From CALROG01 sp943369755 (lineage in GTDB: Bacteria > Pseudomonadota > Gammaproteobacteria > Burkholderiales > Burkholderiaceae_C), in assembly GCA_943369755.1 (NCBI GenBank), contig CALROG020000011.1, positions 43,004-107,003 on the forward strand: DNA of 64,000 nucleotides, read 5' to 3'. Position numbers and translations under genes: made by a program. Below are positions 26,134-34,730 of the stretch, one piece after another; the stretch's first letter is position 1, and each line of letters begins with the position of its first letter. Under the pieces are notes generated by a model. It worked only from the letters and a program-made list of their open reading frames with translations. It ran no database searches and was not told where the DNA came from.

Positions 26134-26360
26134 CTGCCTGCCCCGCAGGTTGACGGCGACGGGCACCCGCCTGCGCTCGTGTCCCCCGGCCCGGGCTGCG
26201 CCCGGCCCTCCTCCTTTACCTCGCTTCGGCGGATGCCCATCATCGCCAACCTGCTACGCGTTTGGTTTTTGACTAAGCCACTAGGGACGGGCATGACGTA
26301 GTGCCAATCACGCTGCGGCGCGTGTGGCTGGGGTGTTGGCCGGATGCGGCCTGTAGCGCC
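26134..26360. other. Noncoding gap with palindromic GC-rich segment
   Basis: This 227-bp gap between the convergent HpnD-like and HAD genes has no convincing coding frame. Its first half contains the dyad GGCCCGGGC followed by GCCCGGCC, and strings such as TTTACCTCGCTTCGGCGG that recall intergenic repeats of related bacteria. Only one copy lies in the window, so repeat status is unproven. The second half shows no structure that I can name. Confidence 0.4.
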
Positions 26361-27053
26361 CTAGCGCAACAACTCACACAGCTCGCCCAGGTGCGTCAGC
26401 ACCAGATGCGGCTGCGCGTCATGCGGCCAAAGGTGGTCTGAGCGGTTGACCCACGCCGTCTGCATGCCGGCATTGAGTGCGCCCAGCACGTCCAGCGAGG
26501 CGTCGTCACCTATGTGCAGGATGTCTTGCGGCGCAAGCGCCAGCGCGCCGGCGGCGGCATGGAAGATGCGCGGGTCGGGCTTGCCCACGCCAAACTCGCG
26601 CGCGGTAATGGCCGCGCGAAAGTACTTGCCCAGGCCGACGCGGTGCACGTCGGCGTTGCCGTTAGACAGGCTGACCAGCGGGAACCGCGCGGCCAGAAAG
26701 TCCAGCGCGGGCAGCACGTCGTCAAACAGCTCCACGCACTGGCGTTCGGCATGAAAAGCGTCAAACGCGGGCTCGGCCAGCAGCGGGTCTTCGCCAGCGC
26801 GGTACAGCGCCAGGCGGATCGACTCGCGCCGCACCGCGCTCAGGTCGTGCTTCAGGTCGGGCCGGTTGGTGGCCATGTGGTCGCGGATTTCGCGCAGCGC
26901 GCTGGGGCTGGCAAACAGCGCGGCGGTCATGGGCGCGTGGCTGGCCAACCAACTGTGCAGCGCCCGCTCAGCGCGCTCAATGGTGGGCCAGATCGGCCAC
27001 AAGGTGTCGTCCAGGTCGAGGGATATCGCCTTGATTTTTGAAATGTCCAGCAT
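26361..27053 (-). CDS. HAD-superfamily hydrolase (subfamily IA)
   Basis: A 230-residue haloacid-dehalogenase-like phosphatase. Motif I is SLDLDDTLW with the nucleophilic aspartate, motif II is SLSNGN, motif III is the lysine of GVGKPDPRIF and motif IV is HIGDDASLDVLGA. A helical cap lies between motifs I and II. The substrate is not predictable; relatives act on small phosphorylated metabolites. The start codon at 27053 is 18 bp from the divergent hemH start, so the promoters of the two genes must overlap each other or the coding sequences. Confidence 0.88.
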   Translation of the reverse strand: MLDISKIKAISLDLDDTLWPIWPTIERAERALHSWLASHAPMTAALFASPSALREIRDHMATNRPDLKHDLSAVRRESIRLALYRAGEDPLLAEPAFDAFHAERQCVELFDDVLPALDFLAARFPLVSLSNGNADVHRVGLGKYFRAAITAREFGVGKPDPRIFHAAAGALALAPQDILHIGDDASLDVLGALNAGMQTAWVNRSDHLWPHDAQPHLVLTHLGELCELLR

Positions 27054-27071
27054 GGTCGAAGAGAATACCTG

Positions 27072-28163
27072 ATGCCCTTTCGAACCGAACCCCCTTTCAC
27101 CCACGGCCAGCCGCCCCAAACCGCGCTGCTGCTGTGCAACCTGGGCACGCCTGACGCGCCCACCCCCGCGGCGGTGCGCCGCTATCTGGCCCAGTTTCTG
27201 GGTGACCAGCGGGTGGTGGAGATTCCGCGCCTGCTGTGGCTGGCCATCCTGCACGGCATTATTTTGCGGGTGCGCCCGGCCAAGTCGGCCAAAAAATACG
27301 CCAGCATCTGGACGCCCGAGGGCTCGCCGCTCAAGGTGTGGACCAGCCGCCAGGCGCAGGCCCTGGGCCTGCACTTGCGCCAGCTTGGGCACCAGGTGCT
27401 GGTGGACTACGCCATGACCTACGGCAACCCGTCCATTGCCGCGGCGCTGGACCGCCTGAAGGCCGCCGGTGCCACCCGGGTGCTGATTCTGCCGGCCTAC
27501 CCGCAGTACAGCGCCACCACCACGGCCAGCGTGTTCGACGCGGTGTACCGCTGGGCCGCACAGGTGCGCAGCGTGCCCGAGCTGCGCTTTGTCAACCGCT
27601 ACCACGACGATGCAGGCTACATCAGCGCACTGGCAAACACCGTGCAGCGGCACTGGCAGCAGCATGGCCGCCCCGAGCAACTGGTGATGAGCTTTCATGG
27701 TGTGCCCGAGCGCACGCTGCACTTGGGCGACCCATACCACTGCGAGTGCCACAAAACCGCCCGCCTGCTGGCCGCCGCACTGGGCCTGGGCAAAGACCAG
27801 TACAAGCTGACTTTTCAGTCACGCTTTGGCAAGGCCAAATGGCTGCAGCCCTACACCGAGCCGACACTGGTGGCGCTGGCGCAAGCCGGCACCAAACGGG
27901 TTGATGTGGTGTGCCCCGGCTTCACCGGTGACTGCCTGGAAACACTGGAAGAAATCAACATGGAAGCGCGCGAGGCCTTCCTGCACGCGGGCGGCGAGTT
28001 GTTCAACTACATCCCCTGCCTGAATGACGACGCGCAGTGGCTGCAGGCACTGGCTGGCATTGCGCAGCAACACCTGGCCGGTTGGCCCACCCAGGCCGCG
28101 CCTGATGCGCAAGCGCTGGCCGCGCAGAACGCGGCGGCATTGGCGTTGGGTGCACCCCGGTAA
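27072..28163 (+). CDS. hemH: Ferrochelatase
   Basis: Inserts ferrous iron into protoporphyrin IX, the last step of protohaem synthesis. The 363 residues contain ALLLCNLGTPDAP at the N-terminus, LPAYPQYSATTTASVFDAV with metal-binding side chains, SFHGVPERTLHLGDPY with the catalytic histidine, and CPGFTGDCLETLEEI. Extra cysteines in the HCECHKTARLL segment are seen in many proteobacterial enzymes. It is divergent from the HAD phosphatase, and the likely product supplies haem to cytochromes such as the one at 4091. Confidence 0.96.
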   Translation: MPFRTEPPFTHGQPPQTALLLCNLGTPDAPTPAAVRRYLAQFLGDQRVVEIPRLLWLAILHGIILRVRPAKSAKKYASIWTPEGSPLKVWTSRQAQALGLHLRQLGHQVLVDYAMTYGNPSIAAALDRLKAAGATRVLILPAYPQYSATTTASVFDAVYRWAAQVRSVPELRFVNRYHDDAGYISALANTVQRHWQQHGRPEQLVMSFHGVPERTLHLGDPYHCECHKTARLLAAALGLGKDQYKLTFQSRFGKAKWLQPYTEPTLVALAQAGTKRVDVVCPGFTGDCLETLEEINMEAREAFLHAGGELFNYIPCLNDDAQWLQALAGIAQQHLAGWPTQAAPDAQALAAQNAAALALGAPR

Positions 28164-28192
28164 ACGGTTGTTTCTATACCCGTGCCACTGCT

Positions 28193-28209
28193 ATAGCGGC
28201 CGCTATGAT
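28193..28209 (+). promoter_or_regulatory. Palindrome overlapping a possible -10 box of the nucleotidyltransferase-like module
   Basis: ATAGCGGCCGCTAT (28193-28206) is a perfect 14-bp palindrome. TATGAT (28204-28209) could be a -10 box for the gene starting at 28239. An operator overlapping the -10 would fit autorepression, as in many toxin-antitoxin modules, but no convincing -35 box is seen. Confidence 0.35.
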
Positions 28210-28238
28210 TCCCGCATGCACCATTTCAAGCAGTAGAC

Positions 28239-28757
28239 ATGTCCAGCCTGGCCGAACAAATCCGCGAAGCACTGGCTATGTTTGCGCGCAATGGCACTGC
28301 GCCGGCACTGATTGGCGGCCTGGCGGTGGTTGCGCACCAGGTAGTGCGTGCCACCAAGGATGTCGATTTTCTGCTGGAGGCCGAAGCTGCAGACACGGTC
28401 CACGCTGCGCTGCTGGATTTAGGCTACCAATGCCTGTACCGCAGTGAAGACGCCGCCAACTATGTGCGGGCAGCCGAGGGGCTGGATTTGCTTTATGCGC
28501 ATCGTCCCCTTGCGCGCCGCCTGCTGGCGCAGGCATCGGAGCGCGAAACCCCAATGGGCCGCATGCGCATCATCAGCGTTGAAGGGCTTATAGGCTTCAA
28601 ACTGCAAGGCTTCGTGAACGACACAACGCGAACGCGTGACCTGGACGACATTCGCGCACTTTTGAAAAAACATCGCGCTTCGCTCAATCTGGATGAGCTG
28701 CGTGAGTACTTTGCCCTGTTCAACAAACTGGAGCTTCTCGATGAACTCATCACATGA
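28239..28757 (+). CDS. Nucleotidyltransferase-like protein (AbiEii / DUF6036-type)
   Basis: A 172-residue protein. IGGLAVVAHQVVRATKDVDF matches the GG...D.D core of minimal nucleotidyltransferase folds, in which the Gly-Gly and the Asp-x-Asp bind NTP and metal; here the second position reads DVDF. The C-terminal half has TRTRDLDDIRALLKKH, a helix also found in this group. Relatives include the AbiEii-type toxin branch and uncharacterised single-domain enzymes. It overlaps the next small gene by 17 bp, so the two are translated together. The enzymatic role and target are unknown. Confidence 0.7.
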   Translation: MSSLAEQIREALAMFARNGTAPALIGGLAVVAHQVVRATKDVDFLLEAEAADTVHAALLDLGYQCLYRSEDAANYVRAAEGLDLLYAHRPLARRLLAQASERETPMGRMRIISVEGLIGFKLQGFVNDTTRTRDLDDIRALLKKHRASLNLDELREYFALFNKLELLDELIT

Positions 28758-28971
28758 CAGCGAGACCCATGCTGAACTGGCGCTAAGCGGTGCCGCTGCA
28801 AGTGCGGTGCTGGCGCGTGAAGCGGGGGTGCCTTTTCAGCCAGCGCTGGGCACCGCTTCTGGCTTCGACCCCATCGCCGAGTGGTTGAGCCTGATGGAGG
28901 TTGTGCAAATGCTTTGCCCCGTGTGGCCGGTGCGTGACACACCCATGCAGGGCAATCATTGGCGACTTTGA
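28741..28971 (+). CDS. Small protein coupled to the nucleotidyltransferase-like gene
   Basis: A 76-residue soluble protein of unknown function starting MNSSHDSETHAELALSGAAA, with LAREAGVPFQPALG and a C-terminal part with WLSLMEVVQMLCPVWPVRD. Its ATG lies inside the end of the upstream gene, and GGAG stands 7 bp before it in the upstream coding sequence, which favours translational coupling. The layout resembles a two-gene toxin-antitoxin or enzyme-partner module. I know similar short proteins next to the same kind of nucleotidyltransferase, but no function for them. Confidence 0.65.
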   Translation: MNSSHDSETHAELALSGAAASAVLAREAGVPFQPALGTASGFDPIAEWLSLMEVVQMLCPVWPVRDTPMQGNHWRL

Positions 28972-28992
28972 CAGCGCCCGAGCGTTTTTTGT

Positions 28993-29048
28993 ACAAAAAG
29001 CCGCGTAGCCCGCACCAGATATGCGTGACCCACTATCAATGTGATAGC
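28993..29048 (-). repeat. 56-nt dispersed repeat, copy D (inverted)
   Basis: On the minus strand it starts GCTATCACATTGATAGTGGG and contains GCGGGCTA. Its beginning encodes the last residues (LLSH) and the TGA stop of the alpha/beta hydrolase gene. The rest fills the gap to the coupled small gene. Confidence 0.75.
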
Positions 29049-29926
29049 AACTCGCGTTCCCGCGCTGACGCAATGAAGCTGGTGACAGCGTCCAGCTGCT
29101 CGGGCACGTTCAGGGCCGGCGCATGGCCGCAGCCGGGGATTTCAACCACATGGGCCAGGCCACGCGCGCCGGGGCCGCGGCGCAGCATTTCGTCGGTGGT
29201 TTCGCGCAGCACCAGGTCAGAGTCTTCACCCCGCAGGCACAGCACGGGGATGGTCAGCGCGTCGTAGTGCTCCCACAGGTCGTAGTCGTTCGGGTGGTCA
29301 ATAAACTGGCGCACCATGGCCGGGTCGTAGTGCGGGGTTACGCGGCCGTCTGGCAGCCGCCGCATCGAGGTCTCGGTCAGGCGGCACCACTGGGCGTCGC
29401 TCAGCCAGCCGTAGGGCTTGTACACCTGCCGGAAGAAGGCCTCCAGCTCGGCCAGCGTGGCAAAGGCCGGTGGGTTGCCCGCGTAGGCCTTGATGCGCTG
29501 TAGCGCGGGTGCCGCAAGGCTGGGGGCGTTGTCGTTGAGCAGCAGGCTCTGGATGCGGCCTTTGAGCTGCGGCTGCACCAGCCCGGCCGCGCACACCATG
29601 CCAATCGCACCCCCCATCGAGGTGCCAACCCAATGGGCCTGGGTAATGCCAAGCTGATCCATCAGGTCTGCCGCAATGCGCGCATAAAACGCCAGCCGGT
29701 ATTCGTTGTGCGGGTCAGCCGCCCACTGGCTCAGGCCGCGGCCAATGGTGTCGGGGCAGACCACGCGCCAGCCGCGCGCCGCCAGGTGGGCGGCCAGTTC
29801 GTCCATGTCGCGCCCGGTGCGCGCCAGCCCGTGCCACGCGATCACCGTGCCGCTGTGGGCCTGGCCCCAGTCGGTGTAGTGAATCTCTCGCCCGGCACAG
29901 GTTGCGTACCTTGATGTGAACGACAT
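29036..29926 (-). CDS. Alpha/beta-hydrolase (last gene of PHB/Liv operon)
   Basis: A 296-residue cytoplasmic alpha/beta-hydrolase. The oxyanion region is AWHGLARTGRDMDEL, the nucleophile elbow is VGTSMGGAIG (catalytic Ser), the acid likely lies in LCLRGEDSDLV, and the histidine is in PGCGHAPALN. No signal peptide is seen. It lies 11 bp behind binding protein 2 in the same direction, so it is probably co-transcribed. Given the secreted PHB depolymerase in the same series, it may cleave imported hydroxyalkanoate oligomers, but this is only context-based; enol-lactonase-like activity is an alternative. Its C-terminus and stop are made by a repeat copy. Confidence 0.85.
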   Translation of the reverse strand: MSFTSRYATCAGREIHYTDWGQAHSGTVIAWHGLARTGRDMDELAAHLAARGWRVVCPDTIGRGLSQWAADPHNEYRLAFYARIAADLMDQLGITQAHWVGTSMGGAIGMVCAAGLVQPQLKGRIQSLLLNDNAPSLAAPALQRIKAYAGNPPAFATLAELEAFFRQVYKPYGWLSDAQWCRLTETSMRRLPDGRVTPHYDPAMVRQFIDHPNDYDLWEHYDALTIPVLCLRGEDSDLVLRETTDEMLRRGPGARGLAHVVEIPGCGHAPALNVPEQLDAVTSFIASARERELLSH

Positions 29927-29937
29927 GTCAGCCCCTC

Positions 29938-31071
29938 TTACTTGAGCAACTTGCCGGTGCTGCCGATCACCGTGACCTCGACATAGCGCGAGCCCACCCG
30001 GTTGTCTGTCGAGTAGTTCACCGTAATACCGCCCAGGTCGTAGGCACCCATGGTCTCCAGTGCCTTGGTCACCTTGGCGCGGGTTGGCTTGGGGCCGGCA
30101 CGGCGCAGGGCTTCCACCAGCACCTTGGCACCCAGAAACTGCTCAAAGCTGGTGTAGTTCACCAGTGCGTCGGGCGCGTGTTTGGCCAGCAAGGTCTGGT
30201 ACTCGCGGATCACCGGCAGGTTGGGCATGTACGGGTACGGCACCACCTGACTGATGCCCAGGCCATGGGCGTTTTTCAGCCCGGCCAGCTTGACCAGCTC
30301 GGCCGGGTCCACCACCGAAATGTTGTAAAGCTGTGCGCCACCACCCGACTCCCGGTAGCGCTTGATGAACGCGGCGGTGGGCTTGTTGATCGAGATCATG
30401 ATGATGGCCTGCGCGTCAGACTCCTTGATCTTCTTCACCGCCTCTTCGACTTTGTCGGTGTTGCGCTCGTAGCCCGCCGCCACGGCCAGCTTCAGGCCGC
30501 GCTTGGCCAGCGCGGCCTCTACACCCACCAGGCCGGCCTTGCCAAAGCCGTCGTCCTGGTACATCACGGCGACCCGGTTCATGCCCAGCGTGGTGACCTG
30601 CTGCACCATGTGCTCGGCCTCGTCGGCGTAGCCCGCCCGCACATGAAATATCCAGGGGTTGAACGGGCTGCGCAGCGGCTCGCCGCCGGTGTAGGGCGCC
30701 ACCAGCGCGGCACCGCCTTGCTCCAGCACGCCTTCGCTCAACAGCTTGCCCACGTTGGCGGTGCCGGCAAAACCGTACAGCGCCACCAGGTCGGGCCGGG
30801 CCAGCATCTCGCGCGTCAGGCGCACGGTTTCATCGACCTTGTAGCCGTCGTCGGCCACGATCTGCTTGATCCGCGCGCCGTGCACGCCGCCTTTGCTGTT
30901 GATGTGGTCAAAGTAAATGCGCCCACCCAGCACCATCTGCGCGCCGGTGGTGGCCAGCACGCCCGACAGCGGTGCCACCTGGCCAATCACCACCTCTTGC
31001 GCGTGGGCGGCAGGTGCCGCCGCGGCCATTGCGGCCAAGGCGCAGCTACCCAAAGTTTTCCAGAATTTCAT
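29938..31071 (-). CDS. Liv-type ABC transporter substrate-binding protein 2
   Basis: A 377-residue periplasmic binding protein of the branched-chain amino acid (Leu/Ile/Val, type I) fold. The signal peptide MKFWKTLGSCALAAMAAAAP ends near AHA. The mature start, QEVVIGQVAPLSGVLATTG, is characteristic. The ligand is not necessarily an amino acid, because this fold also binds amides, aromatics and small organic acids. It follows livM by 12 bp. A second, different binding protein begins the same gene series, suggesting two ligands for one importer. Confidence 0.88.
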   Translation of the reverse strand: MKFWKTLGSCALAAMAAAAPAAHAQEVVIGQVAPLSGVLATTGAQMVLGGRIYFDHINSKGGVHGARIKQIVADDGYKVDETVRLTREMLARPDLVALYGFAGTANVGKLLSEGVLEQGGAALVAPYTGGEPLRSPFNPWIFHVRAGYADEAEHMVQQVTTLGMNRVAVMYQDDGFGKAGLVGVEAALAKRGLKLAVAAGYERNTDKVEEAVKKIKESDAQAIIMISINKPTAAFIKRYRESGGGAQLYNISVVDPAELVKLAGLKNAHGLGISQVVPYPYMPNLPVIREYQTLLAKHAPDALVNYTSFEQFLGAKVLVEALRRAGPKPTRAKVTKALETMGAYDLGGITVNYSTDNRVGSRYVEVTVIGSTGKLLK

Positions 31072-31083
31072 GCTTGTCTCCCG

Positions 31084-32163
31084 TTATTTCTTCAATGAAT
31101 CCCTGGCCGTCGCGGCACGCAGCCGCCCCACAACGCCGGTGGGGAAGTAATAAACCGAAAGCACGAACAGCAGGCCCAGCCACAACAGCCAGCGGTCGGG
31201 CGACAGCAGGGCCGACAGCAGGGGCACAGCGGCAGCGGCCTCGCTGCCCAGCTTGAGCAGGTCTTGCAGGTAGCTTTGCGCCACCAGAAACACCACCGCG
31301 CCAATGGCCGCGCCGTACATGGTGCCCATGCCGCCAATCACCACGATCAGCAGCACATCGATCATGATTTCAAAACTCAGCGAGGTGTCGGGGCCGTTGT
31401 AGCGCAGCCAAAGCGCCAGCATGGCCCCGGCAGCACAGGCAAACAGCGCCGACAACACGCTTGATGTGGTGCGATAGACCACCACCCGGTAGCCAATGGC
31501 CTCGGCACGGAACTCGTTTTCGCGAATGGCCTGCAGCACCCGGCCAAAGGGCGAGTTGACGATGCGCAGCAGCGCCAGCAACAGGCCCAGCGCCGTGAAG
31601 AACAGCAGGTAATAGGTCAACAGCCGCCCGTCCACGCTGACGCCCAGCAGCGGTTGATCCAGAAACTGGGTGCTGGGCATCAACAGCGCCGGCAGCTTGA
31701 AGCTCAAGCCGTCTTCACCGCCGGTCAGGTCGGACAGTTGCGAGGCCAGCGTCTGAAAGGCCGCCGCCACCGCCAGCGTAATCATGGCGAAGAAGATGGC
31801 CCGCACCCGCAGCGAGAACAAACCCACCGCCAGCGACAGCACAAACGACACAGCCAGCGACAGCCCCAGCCCGATGGCCAGCGACTCCCAGCTTGGCCCC
31901 AGGCGCGTGCTGGCAATGGCCATGCCATAGGCACCGATGCCAAAGAACATGGTGTGGGCAAAACTCACGATGCCGGTGTAGCCCAGCAGCAGGTCAAAGC
32001 TGGCCACCAGCACAATGAACACCAGCACCTTGGCCGCTACCGACAGCGCCTTGACACCGGGGAAGATAAACGGCGCGAACGCCAGGCCCACCAGTAGCAC
32101 CAGCAAAATGGCGGCCAGCGGCTTGCTGCGGGGGTAGTCGTTGGAGAGGATGCGATTCAGCAT
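31084..32163 (-). CDS. livM: Liv-type ABC transporter permease (LivM-like)
   Basis: A 359-residue inner-membrane permease. LLLGYTGIVSFAHTMFFGIGAYG and NSPFGRVLQAIRENEFRAEAIGY (here given in part) match the LivM pattern, including the EAA-like cytoplasmic loop that contacts the ATPases. About ten hydrophobic segments are visible. It is 7 bp behind livH and 12 bp ahead of binding protein 2, in one operon. Confidence 0.9.
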   Translation of the reverse strand: MLNRILSNDYPRSKPLAAILLVLLVGLAFAPFIFPGVKALSVAAKVLVFIVLVASFDLLLGYTGIVSFAHTMFFGIGAYGMAIASTRLGPSWESLAIGLGLSLAVSFVLSLAVGLFSLRVRAIFFAMITLAVAAAFQTLASQLSDLTGGEDGLSFKLPALLMPSTQFLDQPLLGVSVDGRLLTYYLLFFTALGLLLALLRIVNSPFGRVLQAIRENEFRAEAIGYRVVVYRTTSSVLSALFACAAGAMLALWLRYNGPDTSLSFEIMIDVLLIVVIGGMGTMYGAAIGAVVFLVAQSYLQDLLKLGSEAAAAVPLLSALLSPDRWLLWLGLLFVLSVYYFPTGVVGRLRAATARDSLKK

Positions 32164-32170
32164 GACGGTC

Positions 32171-33154
32171 TCACCGGTTCGTGACGGGGTAGACGCCTTG
32201 CGGACGCCAGAGCAATACCGCCACCATCAGCGCAATGTTGGAAAACAGCGCCACCTTCGGCGCCAGAAAGCCGGTGTAGTTGGCCATCAGCCCCACCAGC
32301 AGCGCGCCAATCAGGGCACCGCCGGTCGAGCCCAGCCCGCCGATGATGATGACGATGAATATCAGGATGTTGACCTGCGCGCCCATCTGCGGCGTCACGC
32401 TTTGCTGGTACAGGCCCCACATCACGCCACCCAGCCCGGCCAGCGCACTGCCCACCACGAACACGCCCACAAACAGGCGGCGGATGCGGTAGCCCAGCGA
32501 CTCAACCATCTCGCGGTCCTGCACGCCGGCCCGGATCAGCAGGCCAATCTTGGTGCGACTCAGTGTCCAGGCCAGCAGCGCAAACACCGCCACACCCACC
32601 AGCACCGCCACCACGCGGTAACGCTCAATCGACGCATCGCCCAGCAACAGCGAGCCGCGCAACGCATCGGGCATGGGCAGCGCAATTTGCTGCGGGCCCC
32701 AGATCACCTTGATCAGCTCTTCGCCAATGATCATGCCGCCCATGGTGATGAGAATCTGCTTGAGGTGCTGGCCATACACCGGCCGCACAATCACCCGCTC
32801 AAACGCCACCCCCACTGCACCAGCCACAGCCATGCCCACGGCCATGGCCAGCAGCAGCGCCACCAGGTTGCGCCAGAGTTCGGCGGAAGTAGTCCAGTCG
32901 CCCATGCCGGCCAGCACCGAAGTGGCCACATAGGCCCCCAGCGCAATGAACACGCCGTGGCCAAAGTTCAGCACGTCCATCAGGCCGAACACCAGCGTCA
33001 GGCCCGAGGCAATGATGAAAACAATCATGCCCATGGCCAGGCCCGCCACGGTGAGCGTGAGCCAGGTCGAGCCCGAGCCGATCAGCGGCAGCGCCAGTAA
33101 CGCCAAGCCCGGCACCAGGGCCAGGGGCTTCCAGTCAACTTCAAGATTTTTCAT
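32171..33154 (-). CDS. livH: Liv-type ABC transporter permease (LivH-like)
   Basis: A 327-residue inner-membrane permease. SGLTLVFGLMDVLNFGHGVF is the conserved LivH segment, and IRAGVQDREMVESLGYRIRR is the cytoplasmic loop that couples to the ATPases. FVVGSALAGLGGVMWG follows. The start overlaps the stop of livF by 4 bp (ATGA), indicating translational coupling. Confidence 0.9.
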   Translation of the reverse strand: MKNLEVDWKPLALVPGLALLALPLIGSGSTWLTLTVAGLAMGMIVFIIASGLTLVFGLMDVLNFGHGVFIALGAYVATSVLAGMGDWTTSAELWRNLVALLLAMAVGMAVAGAVGVAFERVIVRPVYGQHLKQILITMGGMIIGEELIKVIWGPQQIALPMPDALRGSLLLGDASIERYRVVAVLVGVAVFALLAWTLSRTKIGLLIRAGVQDREMVESLGYRIRRLFVGVFVVGSALAGLGGVMWGLYQQSVTPQMGAQVNILIFIVIIIGGLGSTGGALIGALLVGLMANYTGFLAPKVALFSNIALMVAVLLWRPQGVYPVTNR

Positions 33155-33876
33155 AGTGCCAGCCCCAGCAATGAGGCCTGCAAGGCCTCGTCATCGGCAA
33201 GTTCCTGCATCGAACCCGCATGCACCACCACACCGTTGTCCATCACGGCCACGGTGTCGCCCAGGCGTTTGGCAAAGTTGAAGTTCTGCTCCACCAGCAA
33301 AATCGTCACGCCGCTGGCCTTGAGCTGCGCAAACGCGTCAATCATGTTGTTGATGATGGCCGGGGCCAGCCCCTTGCTGGGCTCGTCAATGATCAGCAGC
33401 TCGCGCGGCTCCACAATGGCGCGGGCCACCGCCAGCATCTGCTTTTGCCCGCCCGACAGCTTGCCCGCCGGGTGGTTCCAGAATTTCTCTACCGCCGGGA
33501 ACAGGCTGAAGATCCACTTCAGCCGTTCACTGTCCATCTGGCCGGCGTTCTTGGCGCTGCGGGCGGCCAGCAACATGTTTTCTTTCACCGTCAGGTCGGA
33601 GAAGATGCCCATGGCCTCGGGCACATAGGCAATGTTCAGCCCGGCAATCTGCGGGGTGTTCAGCTTGGTAATGTCATTGCCGTTAAAACGCACGCTGCCC
33701 TGCGAGGCCTGCCACAGGCCCATGATGGTGCGCAATGTGGTGGTCTTGCCGGCACCATTGCGCCCCAGCAGCATGGTGAGCTGGCCGCGCGGCACGGCCA
33801 GGTCCACCCCATGAAGGATGTGGTACGCCCCGATGTGCGTATGAACATCCGAGAGCTCCAGAAGGTTCGCGCTCAT
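33151..33876 (-). CDS. livF: Liv-type ABC transporter ATP-binding protein (LivF-like)
   Basis: A 241-residue ATPase. Walker A is GRNGAGKTT, the signature motif is KLSGGQKQML, Walker B is ELLIIDEPSKGLAP and the switch histidine is replaced by VEQN, as usual for LivF. It works with the neighbouring LivG-like ATPase and the LivH/LivM permeases. It starts 58 bp behind livG and overlaps livH by 4 bp. Confidence 0.92.
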   Translation of the reverse strand: MSANLLELSDVHTHIGAYHILHGVDLAVPRGQLTMLLGRNGAGKTTTLRTIMGLWQASQGSVRFNGNDITKLNTPQIAGLNIAYVPEAMGIFSDLTVKENMLLAARSAKNAGQMDSERLKWIFSLFPAVEKFWNHPAGKLSGGQKQMLAVARAIVEPRELLIIDEPSKGLAPAIINNMIDAFAQLKASGVTILLVEQNFNFAKRLGDTVAVMDNGVVVHAGSMQELADDEALQASLLGLAL

Positions 33877-33934
33877 GGCGAAACCTCCGCGCTACGCGCT
33901 GCGGTGCTATTCGTCTTGGGAGCGGCCCTGCGAC

Positions 33935-34705
33935 TCATGCGGCCTCCTTGGCAACGCCCAGGTAAGCCTCTTGCACAACCGGCGATGCAATCACGGTGGC
34001 GGGGTCGCCGTCGGCCACCAACGCGCCGTTGTGCAGCACGATGATGCGGTCGGCCAACTCGCGCACCACGTCCATCTTGTGCTCCACCAGCAAGATGGTC
34101 TTGGTCTTGTCGTTTTTGAGCTGGCGAATCAGGTTCAAGATGACTGGTGCCTCGGCGGCGTTCATGCCCGCCGTGGGTTCGTCAAACATGAACACCTGCG
34201 ACTCCAGCGCCATCAGCAGCGCCACCTCCAGCTTGCGCTGGTCGCCATGCGGCAGGCTGGCCACGCTGGCTTGCTGGCGGTCGGCCATGGACACCGCGTC
34301 CAGGATTTCCAGCGCACGCCGGGTCAGGGCGGTGTGGTCGCTCCAGATGCTCCACAGGTTCAGGCCGCGGCGGTGCGCGCCCTCTTGCGTGGCCTGCACT
34401 GCCAGGCGCACGTTTTCCAGCACGCTCAGGTTGGGGAACAGGTTGGTCAGCTGGAAGGCCCGCCCCAGCCCGGCGCGGGTGCGGGCCGAGGGCGTCAGGC
34501 CCGACAGATCGCGGCCGTTGAGCGACACGGTGCCGCTGCTGGCCTTGAGCTGCCCGGAGATCAGGTTGAAGTAGGTGGTCTTGCCCGCGCCGTTGGGGCC
34601 CACGATGGCGGTCAGCGTGCCGGGCTCGAAAGCACAGCTCACGTTGTTGACCGCCACATGGCCGCCGAAGCGGATGGTCAAGTCCTGGGTGGCTAGCAGA
34701 CTCAT
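33935..34705 (-). CDS. livG: Liv-type ABC transporter ATP-binding protein (LivG-like)
   Basis: A 256-residue ATPase, the partner of the LivF-like protein. Walker A is GPNGAGKTT. The signature is the LivG-like form SLPHGDQRKLEVA, and Walker B is VFMFDEPTAGMNAAE. The switch region is LLVEHKMDVV. The ATG at 34705 (MSLLATQDLTIRFGG) is chosen over an upstream in-frame codon because it follows AAGGAG. It starts 25 bp downstream of the PHB depolymerase stop on the same strand. Confidence 0.92.
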   Translation of the reverse strand: MSLLATQDLTIRFGGHVAVNNVSCAFEPGTLTAIVGPNGAGKTTYFNLISGQLKASSGTVSLNGRDLSGLTPSARTRAGLGRAFQLTNLFPNLSVLENVRLAVQATQEGAHRRGLNLWSIWSDHTALTRRALEILDAVSMADRQQASVASLPHGDQRKLEVALLMALESQVFMFDEPTAGMNAAEAPVILNLIRQLKNDKTKTILLVEHKMDVVRELADRIIVLHNGALVADGDPATVIASPVVQEAYLGVAKEAA

Positions 34706-34730
34706 GATCTCCTTTGGGTGCGCCGTTGCA

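Noticed and set aside
28181..28206. Possible seventh copy of the 56-nt repeat before the nucleotidyltransferase-like gene
   Set aside because: The inverted GCTATAGCAGTGG looks similar, but the spacing and the second conserved block do not match.
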